A stretch of DNA of 64,000 bases from Bordetella holmesii ATCC 51541 (GTDB taxonomy: Bacteria > Pseudomonadota > Gammaproteobacteria > Burkholderiales > Burkholderiaceae_B): contig CP007494.1 in the NCBI GenBank assembly GCA_000612485.1, positions 2,418,001 through 2,482,000 of the forward strand, read 5' to 3'. The notes under the pieces were generated by a model, which was not told the DNA's origin, did not search any database, and saw only the letters and a program-made list of their open reading frames with translations. This document shows, in pieces, positions 48,708-60,366 of this stretch (its first letter is position 1; every line of letters begins with the position of its first letter). Both the position numbers and the translations under genes were made by a program.

Positions 48708-49018
48708 TGGCTGTGCTCCTTGGCGGGACGTTCCTTCTTGCGGAACATCTCCAGCATGCGGCGGGTTACCAGAAAACCGCCAAATACGTTGACCGCGGCC
48801 AAGGCCACCGCCAGCACGCCCATGGTTCGGGCCAGACCGCCTTCGGTCAGCGCCGCGGCCAGCATGGCACCCACGATGATGATGGCCGAGATCGCATTGG
48901 TGACGGCCATGAGCGGGGTATGCAGCGCCGGAGTGACGTTCCAGACGACGTGGTAGCCGACATAGATGGCCAGCACGAAGATGATCAGATTGATCAGGGT
49001 GGGGCTGATGCCTTCCAT
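48704..49018 (-). CDS. pntAb: NAD(P) transhydrogenase subunit alpha part 2
   Basis: This 104-residue membrane subunit has three helices (LIIFVLAIYVGYHVVWNV, TNAISAIIIVGAMLAAAL, GVLAVALAAVNVFGGFLV). It is the separate domain II part of the alpha chain, as in three-gene transhydrogenases. It starts one base after the pntAa stop and overlaps pntB. Confidence 0.93.
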   Translation of the reverse strand: MEGISPTLINLIIFVLAIYVGYHVVWNVTPALHTPLMAVTNAISAIIIVGAMLAAALTEGGLARTMGVLAVALAAVNVFGGFLVTRRMLEMFRKKERPAKEHSQ

Positions 49019-49019
49019 C

Positions 49020-50136
49020 TTAAGACCTCCGCGTCAGTTGGCCGTTTTCGCAGACCAGGCAGGCGGCGACAATGTCGTCGTCGCGCCGGATGTTAAGTGC
49101 TGCGCCGTCGCCGGTGATGAGTTTGAGAAAATCCAGCAGGTTGCGCGCATAGAGCGCTGACGCATCGGTAGCCAGCATGCCTGGCAGATTGACCAGGCCG
49201 ATGAGCGTGACGCCGTGCTTTTCAACGATTTTGCCTTTCTCGCTCAGAGGACAATTGCCTCCGCGCTCGACAGCCAGGTCCACCACGACGGCTCCGGGCT
49301 TCATTGCAGCGACGGTTTCTGCGCTGATGAGTACGGGGGCCGGTCGTCCCGGAATCAATGCCGTTGCGATTACCACGTCGGCCTGCTGGCAACGCTGGGC
49401 TACCAGGGCAGCCTGACGCGCCATCCACGCGGCAGGCATAGGCCGGGCATAGCCGCCTGCCCCCTGGGCAATCTCGCGCTCTTCTTCCGTTTCGAAGGGG
49501 ACATCAATGAATTTGGCGCCCAGGGATTCAATCTGTTCCCTGACGGCCGGTCGTACATCCGACGCCTCGACCACTGCGCCCAGCCGCCGGGCCGTGGCGA
49601 TGGCCTGCAGGCCGGCCACTCCGGCTCCCAGCACCACCACTCGCGCCGCTTTCACGGTGCCGGCGGCGGTCATCATCATTGGAAAAAGGCGCGCGCTGTG
49701 GTCGGCCGCCAGCAGGACGGCTTTGTAACCGGCCAGATTGGCCTGCGAGGACAGGACATCCAGGCTTTGTGCCCGCGTAGTGCGCGGGGCGGATTCCAGT
49801 GCGAAAGCCGTCAATCCGGCCTGGGCCATCTGGGCCAGGCTGTCGGCGTCAAAGGGGTCCAGCATGCCGGCCAGTACGCTACCGGCACGCATGAGTCGCA
49901 GTTCTTCTGGCGCGGGAGCACGGACTTTGAAGACCACCGGCGCACCCAGGGCGTCGGCAGTGTTGGCCAGTGTGGCGCCCGCGGCGAGGTAGGCCTCGTC
50001 GGGGTATCGGGCTGCGGCGCCCGCGCCGCGCTCCACGATGACCGAGTGCCTGGCGCTCACGCATTTCTTGACCGTCTCGGGGGGCGGCAACACGCGTCTC
50101 CCCGTCTCGGGTTTCTTTGGGTATCCCGATCTGCAT
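49020..50136 (-). pseudogene. pntAa: NAD(P) transhydrogenase subunit alpha part 1, frameshifted near its start
   Basis: PntAa is the NAD-binding domain I of transhydrogenase. The first frame reads MQIGIPKETRDGETRVAA from the ATG at 50136, with GGAGGAG upstream. It goes wrong after about 18 codons, at a run of six C (plus-strand G at 50079-50084). Removing one C gives RVAAPETVKKCVSARH and joins the long intact frame with VVLGAGVAGLQAIATARRLG (NAD motif). A GTG at 50093 could in principle restart the second frame, but it lacks the conserved first 14 residues. The gene is inactive unless the run is a sequencing error. Confidence 0.82.
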
Positions 50137-50236
50137 TGGCTCTTCTCCTCCGAGGGCTTGCCTAGTTATACACGAAAGCTCCACGCCTACGCGCAAGCTG
50201 CGGCGCGGCCCGGCAATTCTGTCGGAGGATAAAAAA

Positions 50237-51542
50237 GGTTCATCGCGGAATAGCGTGGAGCCGTGCTTGATTGCCGTTACGCTTGATCCTTGATTTTTCA
50301 AGGATCAAGGCCGGGATCATGCTGGACCGCAAGACGATCGAGAGGTTGGGTGGGTGGGAAGGTTATCGGGTGGAGCGGGTCGTGTGGCCTGAAGGTGAGA
50401 GCCGGACGGTCACGATTTACCTGAAGCCTTCAGCGCGAACGATGCACTGCGAGCACTGCGGCAACCGATGTCGGCAGGTGCATGAGACGACCGCGCGCCG
50501 GGTGCGGGATCTGCCGCTAATGGCGCTGCGAGTGACGCTGGTAGTGCCGCGTCGGCGGGTCTGGTGCGAGCAGTGCGGTGGACCGCATCTGGAGAGGCTG
50601 AGCTGGCTGGGCCGTTACCAGCGAGTGACCGACCGGCTGGCCGAGGCGGTCAGCCAGTTGCTTGAGTCCAGCAACATTCTGGCCGTGGCGCGCTTCTTCC
50701 AACTGGGTTGGCACACGGTCAAGGCGCTGGACAAGGCCCTGCTGCGACGGGCGATCCAAGAGCCGGACTGGAGCCAGATCCACTACCTAGCGATGGACGA
50801 GTTCGCTCTACACAAGGGCCATCGTTATGCCACGGTCGTTGTCGATCCGATCCGCCGTCAGGTGCTATGGATCGGTGATGGCCGCTCGCGCGAGACGGCC
50901 AGAGCCTTCTTCGAACAACTGCCAACTGGGGTTGCCCAGCAGATCCGGGCCGTAGCGATCGACATGACGACGGCCTATGAGCTGGAGATCCAGGCCAACT
51001 GCCCCAACGCCGAGATCGTCTACGACCTGTTCCACGTCGTGGCCAAGTACGGCCGTGAAGTGATAGACCGGGTGCGTGTAGACCAAGCGAACCAGTTGCG
51101 GCACGACAAGCCGGCCCGCCGGGTGATCAAGTCCAGTCGCTGGCTACTGCTGCGCAATCGCAAAAACCTCGATCCGTGCCAATCGGTAAAGTTGGACGAG
51201 TTGCTCCAGGCCAACCAGCCCTTGCTCACCGCTTATCTGATGCGCGATGAGCTCAAACAGCTGTGGTTCTACCAACACCCCGGCTACGCCCGCCAGGCAT
51301 GGGATCACTGGCTGCAACAGGCTCAGGGCAGCGGCATCGCCGCCTTGGCTCACTTCGCGTTCAAGCTAAAAGCCTATCTGCACGGGATTCTGTCTCGCTG
51401 TCGCCACCGGCTCAACACCAGCATCGTCGAGGGCATCAACAACACCATCAAAGTCATCAAGCGCCGCGCCTACGGCTACCGCGATCAGGAGTACTTCTTC
51501 CTCAAGATCCGGTCTGCATTCCCCGGTATTCCTCGATGAACC
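50237..51542 (+). mobile_element. IS1001-like element (ISL3 family), copy 3, 1306 bp
   Basis: Same ends and length as copies 1 and 2. It is flanked by the 8-bp duplication ATAAAAAA (50229-50236 and 51543-51550). It lies in the T tract of the terminator of the upstream amidohydrolase gene, 100 bases upstream of the pntAa start. Confidence 0.95.
50319..51539 (+). CDS. tnpA: ISL3-family transposase (IS1001-like copy 3)
   Basis: Intact 406-residue ISL3 transposase with the same motifs as copy 1. It has private changes (TTARRVRD, HFAFKLKAY). The leader hairpin and ATG position are as in the other copies. Confidence 0.92.
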   Translation: MLDRKTIERLGGWEGYRVERVVWPEGESRTVTIYLKPSARTMHCEHCGNRCRQVHETTARRVRDLPLMALRVTLVVPRRRVWCEQCGGPHLERLSWLGRYQRVTDRLAEAVSQLLESSNILAVARFFQLGWHTVKALDKALLRRAIQEPDWSQIHYLAMDEFALHKGHRYATVVVDPIRRQVLWIGDGRSRETARAFFEQLPTGVAQQIRAVAIDMTTAYELEIQANCPNAEIVYDLFHVVAKYGREVIDRVRVDQANQLRHDKPARRVIKSSRWLLLRNRKNLDPCQSVKLDELLQANQPLLTAYLMRDELKQLWFYQHPGYARQAWDHWLQQAQGSGIAALAHFAFKLKAYLHGILSRCRHRLNTSIVEGINNTIKVIKRRAYGYRDQEYFFLKIRSAFPGIPR

Positions 51543-51543
51543 A

Positions 51544-51580
51544 TAAAAAAACCCCTGGGATCTTATGGATCCCAGGGGTT
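51544..51580 (-). terminator. Intrinsic terminator of the N-formylglutamate amidohydrolase gene
   Basis: Read on minus, a 13-bp perfect stem (aacccctgggatc / gatcccaggggtt) ends in seven T. The T tract is inside the 8-bp target duplicated by IS1001-like copy 3. Confidence 0.88.
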
Positions 51581-51638
51581 GAACGGATGGCCGCAGCAAT
51601 GGCAGCCGGGTCCATCCCGTGCGCGCAAGCGTCCGGCG

Positions 51639-52505
51639 TTAGGCCGTTTGCGCGCGCGTCCAGTCGATCAGCGCGGCGGTCAGTTCGCGCAGATCCGATT
51701 TGAGCCGTGGATAACCGTCGGTGGGGCGCAGGCTGACCTCATCCATATACAACTTGCGATTGATCTCGATCTGCAGGCTATGGCGGCCTTGGGCCGGGTT
51801 ACCGAACGCGCGTACCAGTTCGACACCTTTGTAGGGATCGTTGACGGTGACGTTGTAGCCACGCTGGCGCAGCCACTTGGCGATGAATTCACGGAAGGCC
51901 GGGTCGCTGGTCGAGCCATCGCGGTCGCCGAGCACAAAATCAGGATGCACCAGGCCGGGGCGATCTGTCGCGAAGGCGCCGGCGACGCTGGGCATGGAGT
52001 GGCAGTTAATGTGCCAGACCTTGCCAAAGTGGGCGTGAGTCTGGTCCAGAACCTCGGCGAGCTTGGCGTGATAGGGCTTCCAGCAGGCGTTGATGCGATG
52101 GCGGACTTCATCGATCGAAAGCTTACGATCGTAGAGCGGCGTGCCGTCATCGAGCATGCGCCAGATCAGTCCCTTGCCAAGCTTGACCTTGGGTGAATCG
52201 GTCATTGGGCCGTCCCACGGGGTATCGAGCAGCAGCGGGTCGACCTCTTCGGCCGAACGGTTGGCGTCGATGTAGGCGCGCGGGAAACTGGCGGCAATCA
52301 GTGGCACGCCCAGGTCGATCGCATCGCCCCAGAGATCGTCCACCCAGGTGTCCTCTGCCGTGCGCAGGGCGCCAAAGTCGACCGATGCAGCGAAATCCGG
52401 CGGGTAGCTCGTGCCGCTGTGCGGCGAGTCAAGCACGAGGGGAGCAGCTTGCGGAAAGCTCTGCGGCAGGTCGAGGCGATAGGACAAAGGATGGATGATA
52501 GGCAT
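51639..52505 (-). CDS. N-formylglutamate amidohydrolase family protein
   Basis: This 288-residue hydrolase family includes HutG-type enzymes that release formate from N-formylglutamate in histidine degradation. Conserved segments are LVLDSPHSGTSYPPDF, IDANRSAEEVDPLLL and HINCHSMPSV (metal-binding His). The C-terminal HSLQIEINRKLYMDE is present. No other hut gene is nearby, so the substrate is uncertain. It follows a Bug receptor on the same strand, 60 bases apart. Confidence 0.88.
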   Translation of the reverse strand: MPIIHPLSYRLDLPQSFPQAAPLVLDSPHSGTSYPPDFAASVDFGALRTAEDTWVDDLWGDAIDLGVPLIAASFPRAYIDANRSAEEVDPLLLDTPWDGPMTDSPKVKLGKGLIWRMLDDGTPLYDRKLSIDEVRHRINACWKPYHAKLAEVLDQTHAHFGKVWHINCHSMPSVAGAFATDRPGLVHPDFVLGDRDGSTSDPAFREFIAKWLRQRGYNVTVNDPYKGVELVRAFGNPAQGRHSLQIEINRKLYMDEVSLRPTDGYPRLKSDLRELTAALIDWTRAQTA

Positions 52506-52565
52506 GACAGAGGGTGCGGCAGAAAGTAGGATGGGTCCCCGCAGCGCGCGGGGACCGAAGATCGT

Positions 52566-53546
52566 TTAGTCGATCTTCACGTTGGCTTCTTTGGCAATGC
52601 GCTTGTTCTTGGCGATTTCCTCGGAAATCTGCTTGGCGAACTCGGCGGGCTTGTTGCCCACTGGCGCGGCGCCCAGACCTTCCAGGCGGCTCTTGACGTC
52701 GGGATCGGCGCTAACCTTGACCACGGCCGCGTACACCTTGTCGGTCACGGCTTGCGGCAGCTTGGCGGGGCCGACAAGGCCAAACCAGGACGAGTCGTTG
52801 ACCGGGGCCAGGCCAACTTCGGCGAAGGTCGGCACGTTGGGCAGATTGGCCACGCGCTGGGGCGAGGCCACGGCCAATGCGACCAGGGCGCCGGACTGGA
52901 TATGCGGCAGCGACGACGGCAGATTGTCAAACAGCACGTCGACCTGGCCGGCCAGGGTGTCGTTCAATGCCGGACCCACGCCACGGTAGGGCACGTGCAT
53001 CAGATCCACGCCAGCGGACATCTTGAACAGTTCGCCCATCATGTGCGAGACCGAGCCGTTGCCGGCCGAGGCGTAGGTGATCTTGCCGGGTTGGCTCTTG
53101 GCCAGCTTGACGAAATCGCCCATGTTCTTGGCGTGGACCTTGGGGTTGACCGACATCACGTTGGGCACGGAGGCCAGATTCGAGATGGGGGTGAAGTCCT
53201 TTTCAGCGTCGAAGGCCAGATTGGAGTAAATGGCGGGATTGATGCCATGGGTCGACACCGTGGCGATACCCAGCGTGTAGCCATCGGGAGCGCTGTTGGC
53301 CAGGAAGGCCGAGCCGATCGAGCCGCCGGCGCCGCCACGGTTTTCCACCACGACCGTTTGGCCCAACTCCTTGCCCAGCTTGTCAGCGAACAGGCGGCCG
53401 ACGATGTCGGTCGTGCCTCCGGGAGGAAAGGGCACGACGAGGCGGATGGTCTTGCTGGGATAGTTGTCTTCGGCGTGCGCGGCGGTCAAAGGCGCGGCCA
53501 GGGTGGCGGCCAGGGACAGGCCCAGGATGAGATGGCGACGTTGCAT
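52566..53546 (-). CDS. Periplasmic solute-binding protein of the Bug (TctC) family
   Basis: This 326-residue protein has a signal peptide (MQRRHLILGLSLAATLAAPL, cleavage near AHA-E). The mature start NYPSKTIRLVVPFPPGGTTD and the loop AGNGSVSHMMGELFK are family features. It would bind a small carboxylate or amide in the periplasm; the ligand is unknown. It is divergent from a LysR regulator and upstream of an amidohydrolase, which suggests shared regulation and possibly a shared substrate. Confidence 0.92.
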   Translation of the reverse strand: MQRRHLILGLSLAATLAAPLTAAHAEDNYPSKTIRLVVPFPPGGTTDIVGRLFADKLGKELGQTVVVENRGGAGGSIGSAFLANSAPDGYTLGIATVSTHGINPAIYSNLAFDAEKDFTPISNLASVPNVMSVNPKVHAKNMGDFVKLAKSQPGKITYASAGNGSVSHMMGELFKMSAGVDLMHVPYRGVGPALNDTLAGQVDVLFDNLPSSLPHIQSGALVALAVASPQRVANLPNVPTFAEVGLAPVNDSSWFGLVGPAKLPQAVTDKVYAAVVKVSADPDVKSRLEGLGAAPVGNKPAEFAKQISEEIAKNKRIAKEANVKID

Positions 53547-53692
53547 GATTTCCCCTGAATTGAGTGTGGGTCTTTGTGACTTACTGCGCGATTCTGAGAG
53601 CCAGCGGCAGGTTTGCGCAAACGAAAGATTCTCCGTAAGCTATTACTTTTTTTCATGCCAGGGAAATCTTCATTTCCGCCCGGGCTACCCAC

Positions 53693-54613
53693 ATGCGCCG
53701 ATTCTGTCCCTCGCTAACCGACCTGCAAGCATTCGAAGTGGCTGCCCGGCATAGCAGTTTTACTCGCGCGGCCCAGGAACTCTGCGTCACGCAAGGCGCG
53801 GTCAGCAAACAAGTGAAACATCTTGAAGAGTTTGTTGGTGTCGAATTATTCCTACGGATCAGGCAAGGCCTGGTTCTGACCGAGGCCGGGCGCAGTTACC
53901 TCACGCAGGTCCAGGCCGGTCTGAGCCAGATCGAAGCGGCCACCGTCGAGCTCATTGCGCACCAGGGCAGGGGCGGGACGGTACGTCTGACCTCGATGCC
54001 CACTTTCGGGGCGCGGTGGCTCATCCCGCGTCTGACGGCCTTCCGGCGCTTGCGGCCCGACATTCATGTGGAGTTTCTGCCGCATCGGCAGGGGTACGAC
54101 TTTTCGACGCCCGAACTTGATGCGGCAGTGCGTTTCGGCGAAGGGGTATGGCCCGGCAGTGGGGCGGACTATATTGTCGGCCGCGAGATTGTGCCCGTTT
54201 GCAGTCCGCGTCTGATCCCTCAGGCCTGTAGGGAGGCAGAGGAACTGCTGCGCTACCCGTTGCTGCATCACACCTCGGCGCTCGAGGGCTGGCGCGACTG
54301 GTTCGAGCAGGCCGGGTGTGACGCACGGCGCGCTCTGGAGGGGGCCCGTTTTGATCAGTATTCGCTGTTGTCGCAGGCTGCGGCAGCAGGATTCGGGATC
54401 GCGTTGATTCCACGTTGCCTGATCGAGGATGAACTGCGTGACGGCAAGCTCGTGGTGCCGCTGCAGTTGCCCATCCGAGCGCGGCAGGGCTATTACCTCT
54501 GTTATCCGGAGCAGAAGGCCAGTTCGCCCACCTTGCAGGCCTTCCGTTCCTGGCTCATGGAAGTCTCGCGGGCTGCCGAGCCGACTCCCGACAATGGCCT
54601 GCCTATAAAATAA
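53693..54613 (+). CDS. LysR-family transcriptional regulator (GcvA-like)
   Basis: This 306-residue regulator has an N-terminal helix-turn-helix ([20 protein letters not shown], then [18 protein letters not shown]) and a substrate-binding-like effector domain ([18 protein letters not shown]). LysR regulators typically control the divergent gene, here the Bug receptor. It is followed after 8 bases by mnmA, probably a chance neighbour. Confidence 0.92.
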   Translation: MRRFCPSLTDLQAFEVAARHSSFTRAAQELCVTQGAVSKQVKHLEEFVGVELFLRIRQGLVLTEAGRSYLTQVQAGLSQIEAATVELIAHQGRGGTVRLTSMPTFGARWLIPRLTAFRRLRPDIHVEFLPHRQGYDFSTPELDAAVRFGEGVWPGSGADYIVGREIVPVCSPRLIPQACREAEELLRYPLLHHTSALEGWRDWFEQAGCDARRALEGARFDQYSLLSQAAAAGFGIALIPRCLIEDELRDGKLVVPLQLPIRARQGYYLCYPEQKASSPTLQAFRSWLMEVSRAAEPTPDNGLPIK

Positions 54614-54621
54614 GCTGCATC

Positions 54622-55734
54622 ATGGTTCACACATCACAGAAGAAAGGCCGGGTCGTTGTCGGCATGTCTGGCGGAGTCGATTCGTCGGTCACCGCATGGC
54701 TGCTCAAGCAACAAGGCTATGAAGTCATCGGCCTGTTCATGAAAAACTGGGAAGACGACGACGACTCCGAGTACTGCTCCACCCGGCAGGATCTACTAGA
54801 TGCGGCCAGTGTGGCCGATCTGGTCGGGGTGGAATTCGAATACGTCAATTTCGCCACCGAATACAAGGATCGGGTCTTTGCCGATTTCCTGCGTGAGTAT
54901 TCCGCTGGCCGCACGCCCAATCCGGACGTCCTGTGTAATGCCGAAATCAAATTCAAGGCATTTCTGGACCACGCAATGGCTTGGGGCGCCGAGCATATCG
55001 CCACGGGCCATTATGCGCGCGTGCGTGGCGTCGATAATGATCGAGGACGTCGTTTCCAACTGCTCAAGGCGTTCGACGCCTCCAAGGATCAGAGTTATTT
55101 CCTGCACCGCTTGAATCAGGCACAGTTGGCGCGCACGCTGTTTCCGCTTGGAGAGCTGCACAAGACGGAAGTGCGGCGTATCGCGCATGAGATCGGGCTG
55201 CCTAATGCAGCCAAGAAAGACTCCACGGGTATTTGTTTCATCGGCGAACGGCCATTTCGTGAGTTTCTCAACCGCTATCTGCCGACTGCACCCGGGCCCA
55301 TTTTGACGCCGCAGGGCAAGCACCTCGGTCAGCATCATGGACTGGCCTTCTATACGTTGGGCCAGCGCAAGGGCCTGGGGATAGGTGGCGTCAAAGGGCA
55401 GCAGCGCGACGATGGCACCGCGGATGCCTGGTACGCCGCGCGCAAGGACCTTGAGAAAAATGCGCTTTATGTCGTGCAAGGGCACGAGCATCCCTGGCTG
55501 TTGAGCAGGCGCCTGCATGCGCAGGACGTCAGTTGGATCGATGGCCATGCACCCGAACCCGGCGCTTATGCCGCCAAGACCCGGTATCGCCAGGCCGACG
55601 CCGCCTGCCACCTCAGCCTCGAGGCACAAGGCTTTTCCTTGTCGTTCGACCAGGACCAATGGGCCGCCACCCCTGGGCAGTCCGCTGTGCTCTATGACGG
55701 CGATGTCTGTCTCGGTGGCGGCATCATCAACTGA
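54622..55734 (+). CDS. mnmA: tRNA-specific 2-thiouridylase MnmA
   Basis: This 370-residue enzyme adds the 2-thio group to the wobble uridine of Lys, Glu and Gln tRNAs. The PP-loop GMSGGVDSS (residues 14-22) is followed by catalytic Cys regions in [12 protein letters not shown] and [23 protein letters not shown] is the usual start. The gene is intact and of normal length. Confidence 0.96.
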   Translation: MVHTSQKKGRVVVGMSGGVDSSVTAWLLKQQGYEVIGLFMKNWEDDDDSEYCSTRQDLLDAASVADLVGVEFEYVNFATEYKDRVFADFLREYSAGRTPNPDVLCNAEIKFKAFLDHAMAWGAEHIATGHYARVRGVDNDRGRRFQLLKAFDASKDQSYFLHRLNQAQLARTLFPLGELHKTEVRRIAHEIGLPNAAKKDSTGICFIGERPFREFLNRYLPTAPGPILTPQGKHLGQHHGLAFYTLGQRKGLGIGGVKGQQRDDGTADAWYAARKDLEKNALYVVQGHEHPWLLSRRLHAQDVSWIDGHAPEPGAYAAKTRYRQADAACHLSLEAQGFSLSFDQDQWAATPGQSAVLYDGDVCLGGGIIN

Positions 55735-55815
55735 TTGTTCCCCGGCGCTCGGACGCCGCTGCGGGCCGCCGACGGTCTGCCTGCACCCTATTCAAAACGA
55801 CGAGAGGAGACGAGT

Positions 55816-56637
55816 GTGGATCTGACGATGGTGGTTTGCCTGCTCATTCTGGGAGGGGCAGTGGGTTTTGCAGCCGGCCTGCTGGGCATTGGAGGGGGCA
55901 TGCTGCTGGTGCCCTTCCTGACCATGCTCTTTAGCTGGAAAAACGATGTGCCGCCAGATCTGGTGGTGCATGCCGCCATTGCCACGTCCATGACGTCGAT
56001 TCTATTTACCTCGATCTCCAGCGTGCGGGCGCATCAGAAGAAAGGCACGATCAATTGGAAGATCGTCTTTGCGTTGGCGCCCGGCATTATTCTTGGCGGC
56101 CTGCTCTCCGGAGGCGCAGTGTTTGCCGCGATCAACACGGCCTGGCTGTCACTTTTCTTCGCGCTCTTCGTCGGCTACTCGGCCTGGAGCATGCTGCGCA
56201 GCAAAAAACCCAAGCCGAGTCGCCACATGCCGGGGATGGTCGGAACCACGGCGGCTGGCGCGGGCATAGGGTTTGTATCGGGGCTGGTGGGGGCCGGCGG
56301 CGGCTTCCTGTCGGTGCCCTTCATGGTGTGGTGCAATGTGTCCTTGCTCGTGGCCGTTTCCACCTCGGCCGCTCTGGGTTTTCCCATCGCGCTGGCCAAT
56401 AGCATAGGCTATGTCGTCTCTGGATTATCGGAAGGGGTGCACCGGCCGGGCATGTTGGGTTTCATCTATTGGCCGGCACTGCTGGCGCTCATCTGCACCA
56501 GTGTTCTGACGGCCCCGATGGGGGCTCGCCTGGCGCACCGCCTGCCCGTGGCCACGCTCAAGCGGGTGTTTTCAGGCCTGTTGTTCTGTCTGGCCGCCTA
56601 CATGCTGTTTAAGGCTTGCCAGGCGTTCTTGGCCTGA
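55816..56637 (+). CDS. Sulfite exporter TauE/SafE family permease
   Basis: This protein of 273 residues has about eight membrane segments with the family repeat (FAAGLLGIGGGMLLVPFLTM, then FVSGLVGAGGGFLSVPFMVW). Such permeases export sulfite, sulfoacetate or other organosulfur anions. The GTG at 55816 was chosen because AGAGGAG lies just upstream; the frame stays open to 55735 without a good start. It lies downstream of mnmA. Confidence 0.88.
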   Translation: MDLTMVVCLLILGGAVGFAAGLLGIGGGMLLVPFLTMLFSWKNDVPPDLVVHAAIATSMTSILFTSISSVRAHQKKGTINWKIVFALAPGIILGGLLSGGAVFAAINTAWLSLFFALFVGYSAWSMLRSKKPKPSRHMPGMVGTTAAGAGIGFVSGLVGAGGGFLSVPFMVWCNVSLLVAVSTSAALGFPIALANSIGYVVSGLSEGVHRPGMLGFIYWPALLALICTSVLTAPMGARLAHRLPVATLKRVFSGLLFCLAAYMLFKACQAFLA

Positions 56638-56653
56638 GGTGTTGCCGCTTGAC

Positions 56654-56688
56654 AAAAAGCCCCTGGCACATTGTGTGGCAGGGGCTTT
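56654..56688. terminator. Terminator between the TauE/SafE gene and the GST gene
   Basis: A 10-bp stem (aaagcccctg / caggggcttt) has a 13-base loop. The A run on its left forms a T tract for the minus-strand GST gene; it may serve both. Confidence 0.65.
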
Positions 56689-56712
56689 GGGCTGTGGAGG
56701 CCGCGGAAGCTA

Positions 56713-58835
<2,123 letters not shown>

Positions 58836-58896
58836 TGTGGCGCAAGCCGGTGCGGCCTTCTGCCCGCCGGCTTTGTGCCTCGTCTCAGGAGATCCC

Positions 58897-59340
58897 GTGA
58901 AGAAGTTGACCGCCATAGTCGTTCTGGCCTGTACGGCCGCGGCCGCTCCGGCTGCCGCGCAGTTCGCCAAGCCCGAGGATGCCGTCAAGTACCGTCAGGC
59001 TGCCCTGACCGTGATGGCGTCGCACTTTAGCCGCATGCAGCCGGTGGTTCGCGGTCAGGCGCCGTATGACGCCGCGCAGATCAAGGCCAATGTGGATATT
59101 CTCAAGACGCTGGCGGCACTGCCTTGGGCGGGCTTTGGTCCGGGCACCGAAGGTGGCGGTGCCAAGCCGGAAGTCTGGAGCGACGCGGCCGGCTTCAAGG
59201 AGAAGCAGCAGCGTTTCATCGACAATGTCGACAAACTATCCGTGGCCGCTGACAGCGGCGATCTGGCCAAGGTACGTGCGGCTTTCGGTGATGTCGGGGC
59301 CAGTTGCAAAGCCTGTCACGACGCCTACCGAAAAAAATAA
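58897..59340 (+). CDS. Class II cytochrome c (cytochrome c'-type)
   Basis: This 147-residue periplasmic electron carrier has a signal peptide (MKKLTAIVVLACTAAAAPAA, cleavage near AQ-F). It is a four-helix-bundle c-prime type with a C-terminal haem motif CKACH (residues 137-141). The start is a GTG with AGGAG upstream. It is convergent to the broken cytochrome b, a common partner of such cytochromes. Confidence 0.9.
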   Translation: MKKLTAIVVLACTAAAAPAAAQFAKPEDAVKYRQAALTVMASHFSRMQPVVRGQAPYDAAQIKANVDILKTLAALPWAGFGPGTEGGGAKPEVWSDAAGFKEKQQRFIDNVDKLSVAADSGDLAKVRAAFGDVGASCKACHDAYRKK

Positions 59341-59352
59341 GTTCGCTTTGTG

Positions 59353-59390
59353 CAAAAGCATAACGCCCCATCCGGGGCGTTATGCTTTTG
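59353..59390. terminator. Bidirectional terminator between the cytochrome genes
   Basis: Perfect 17-bp arms (caaaagcataacgcccc) with a 4-base loop; A and T runs sit on both sides between convergent genes. Confidence 0.88.
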
Positions 59391-60099
59391 GGCGAACAGG
59401 GGCCTCTCAGTAAGCGGGTAGCGTTTGCAGGCTGTTTACCCACAGCACCACCCCGGCACAACAGGCGGCAATGAGTAGCGCACGCAGGCGCATGGCGGCG
59501 TCGTCGCGCGCAGGCACGCATCCCCGGGTCGCCGCCGCTTCCGAGGCGTCGCCGGTGATCATGGTTTTTATCAGCGGCTCACGGCGCACCAGGGTATGCC
59601 ACAGCACCGCCAGCACATGCAAGCCAAGCAGCGCAATCAGCACCCACTCATTGGCTTTGTGCAGGCGTGTCAGTGTCGCAGCAAGATCGGCGTCGATATA
59701 GCCGTTGAGCGGACCCTGGATCATGATGTCATCGCTGACAAACAATCCGCTGACAGCCTGAAATCCCAGCGCCAGCAGCATGGCCAGCACGGACAGCGCT
59801 CCGAGCGGATTGTGGCCGGCAACGTGCAATCGGCCGCGAAGATAGGCGGCCAGCGCGGCCGGTCCGCGTACAAACTGTGCAAAACGGGCGTAATGCGAGC
59901 CGAACAGCCCCCACAGCACACGAAACAGGATGAGGCCCAGTGTGGCCAGCCCGAAGCGTACATGCCAGTCCATGTACAGGCCGCCCAGTTTGATCGTGAT
60001 GAAAGCACCCGCAACACAGGCCACCAGGGCCCAGTGGAATAACCGTGACCTGCTCCCCGTGATTAGTACGAAATCGATGTAGAGTCCGTTCCCAAAGGA

Positions 60100-60366
60100 A
60101 TGGCAATGAAGAAACGATTTACGGAAGAGCAAATCATCGGCGTGCTCAAGGAAGCCGATGCAGGTGCCAAGCCCGCAGAGTTGTGCCGCAAGCACGGAAT
60201 CTCCGAGGCAACGTACTACAACTGGAAGGCGAAGTTCGGTGGCATGACGGTGTCGGACGCTCAGAGGCTCAAGGAGCTGGAGCAGGAGAACAACAAGCTC
60301 AAGAAGCTGTTGGCCGAGTCGATGCTGGACAAGGCGGCGCTTCAGGATCTGCTAAGCCGAAAGTAG
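60100..60366 (+). CDS. IS3-family OrfA (copy C)
   Basis: 88-residue helix-turn-helix protein identical to copies A and B, ending in the A_AAG_TAG slip site. Confidence 0.92.
   Translation: MAMKKRFTEEQIIGVLKEADAGAKPAELCRKHGISEATYYNWKAKFGGMTVSDAQRLKELEQENNKLKKLLAESMLDKAALQDLLSRK

Noticed and set aside
50093..50093. GTG at 50093 as the true start of pntAa
   Set aside because: The conserved start MQIGIPKETR with a strong ribosome site lies upstream in the other frame, so a frameshift explains the data better.
39242..51542. IS1001-like copies 2 and 3 as ends of a composite transposon
   Set aside because: Each copy has its own 8-bp target duplication, so each inserted alone; the genes between are chromosomal housekeeping or metabolic genes.
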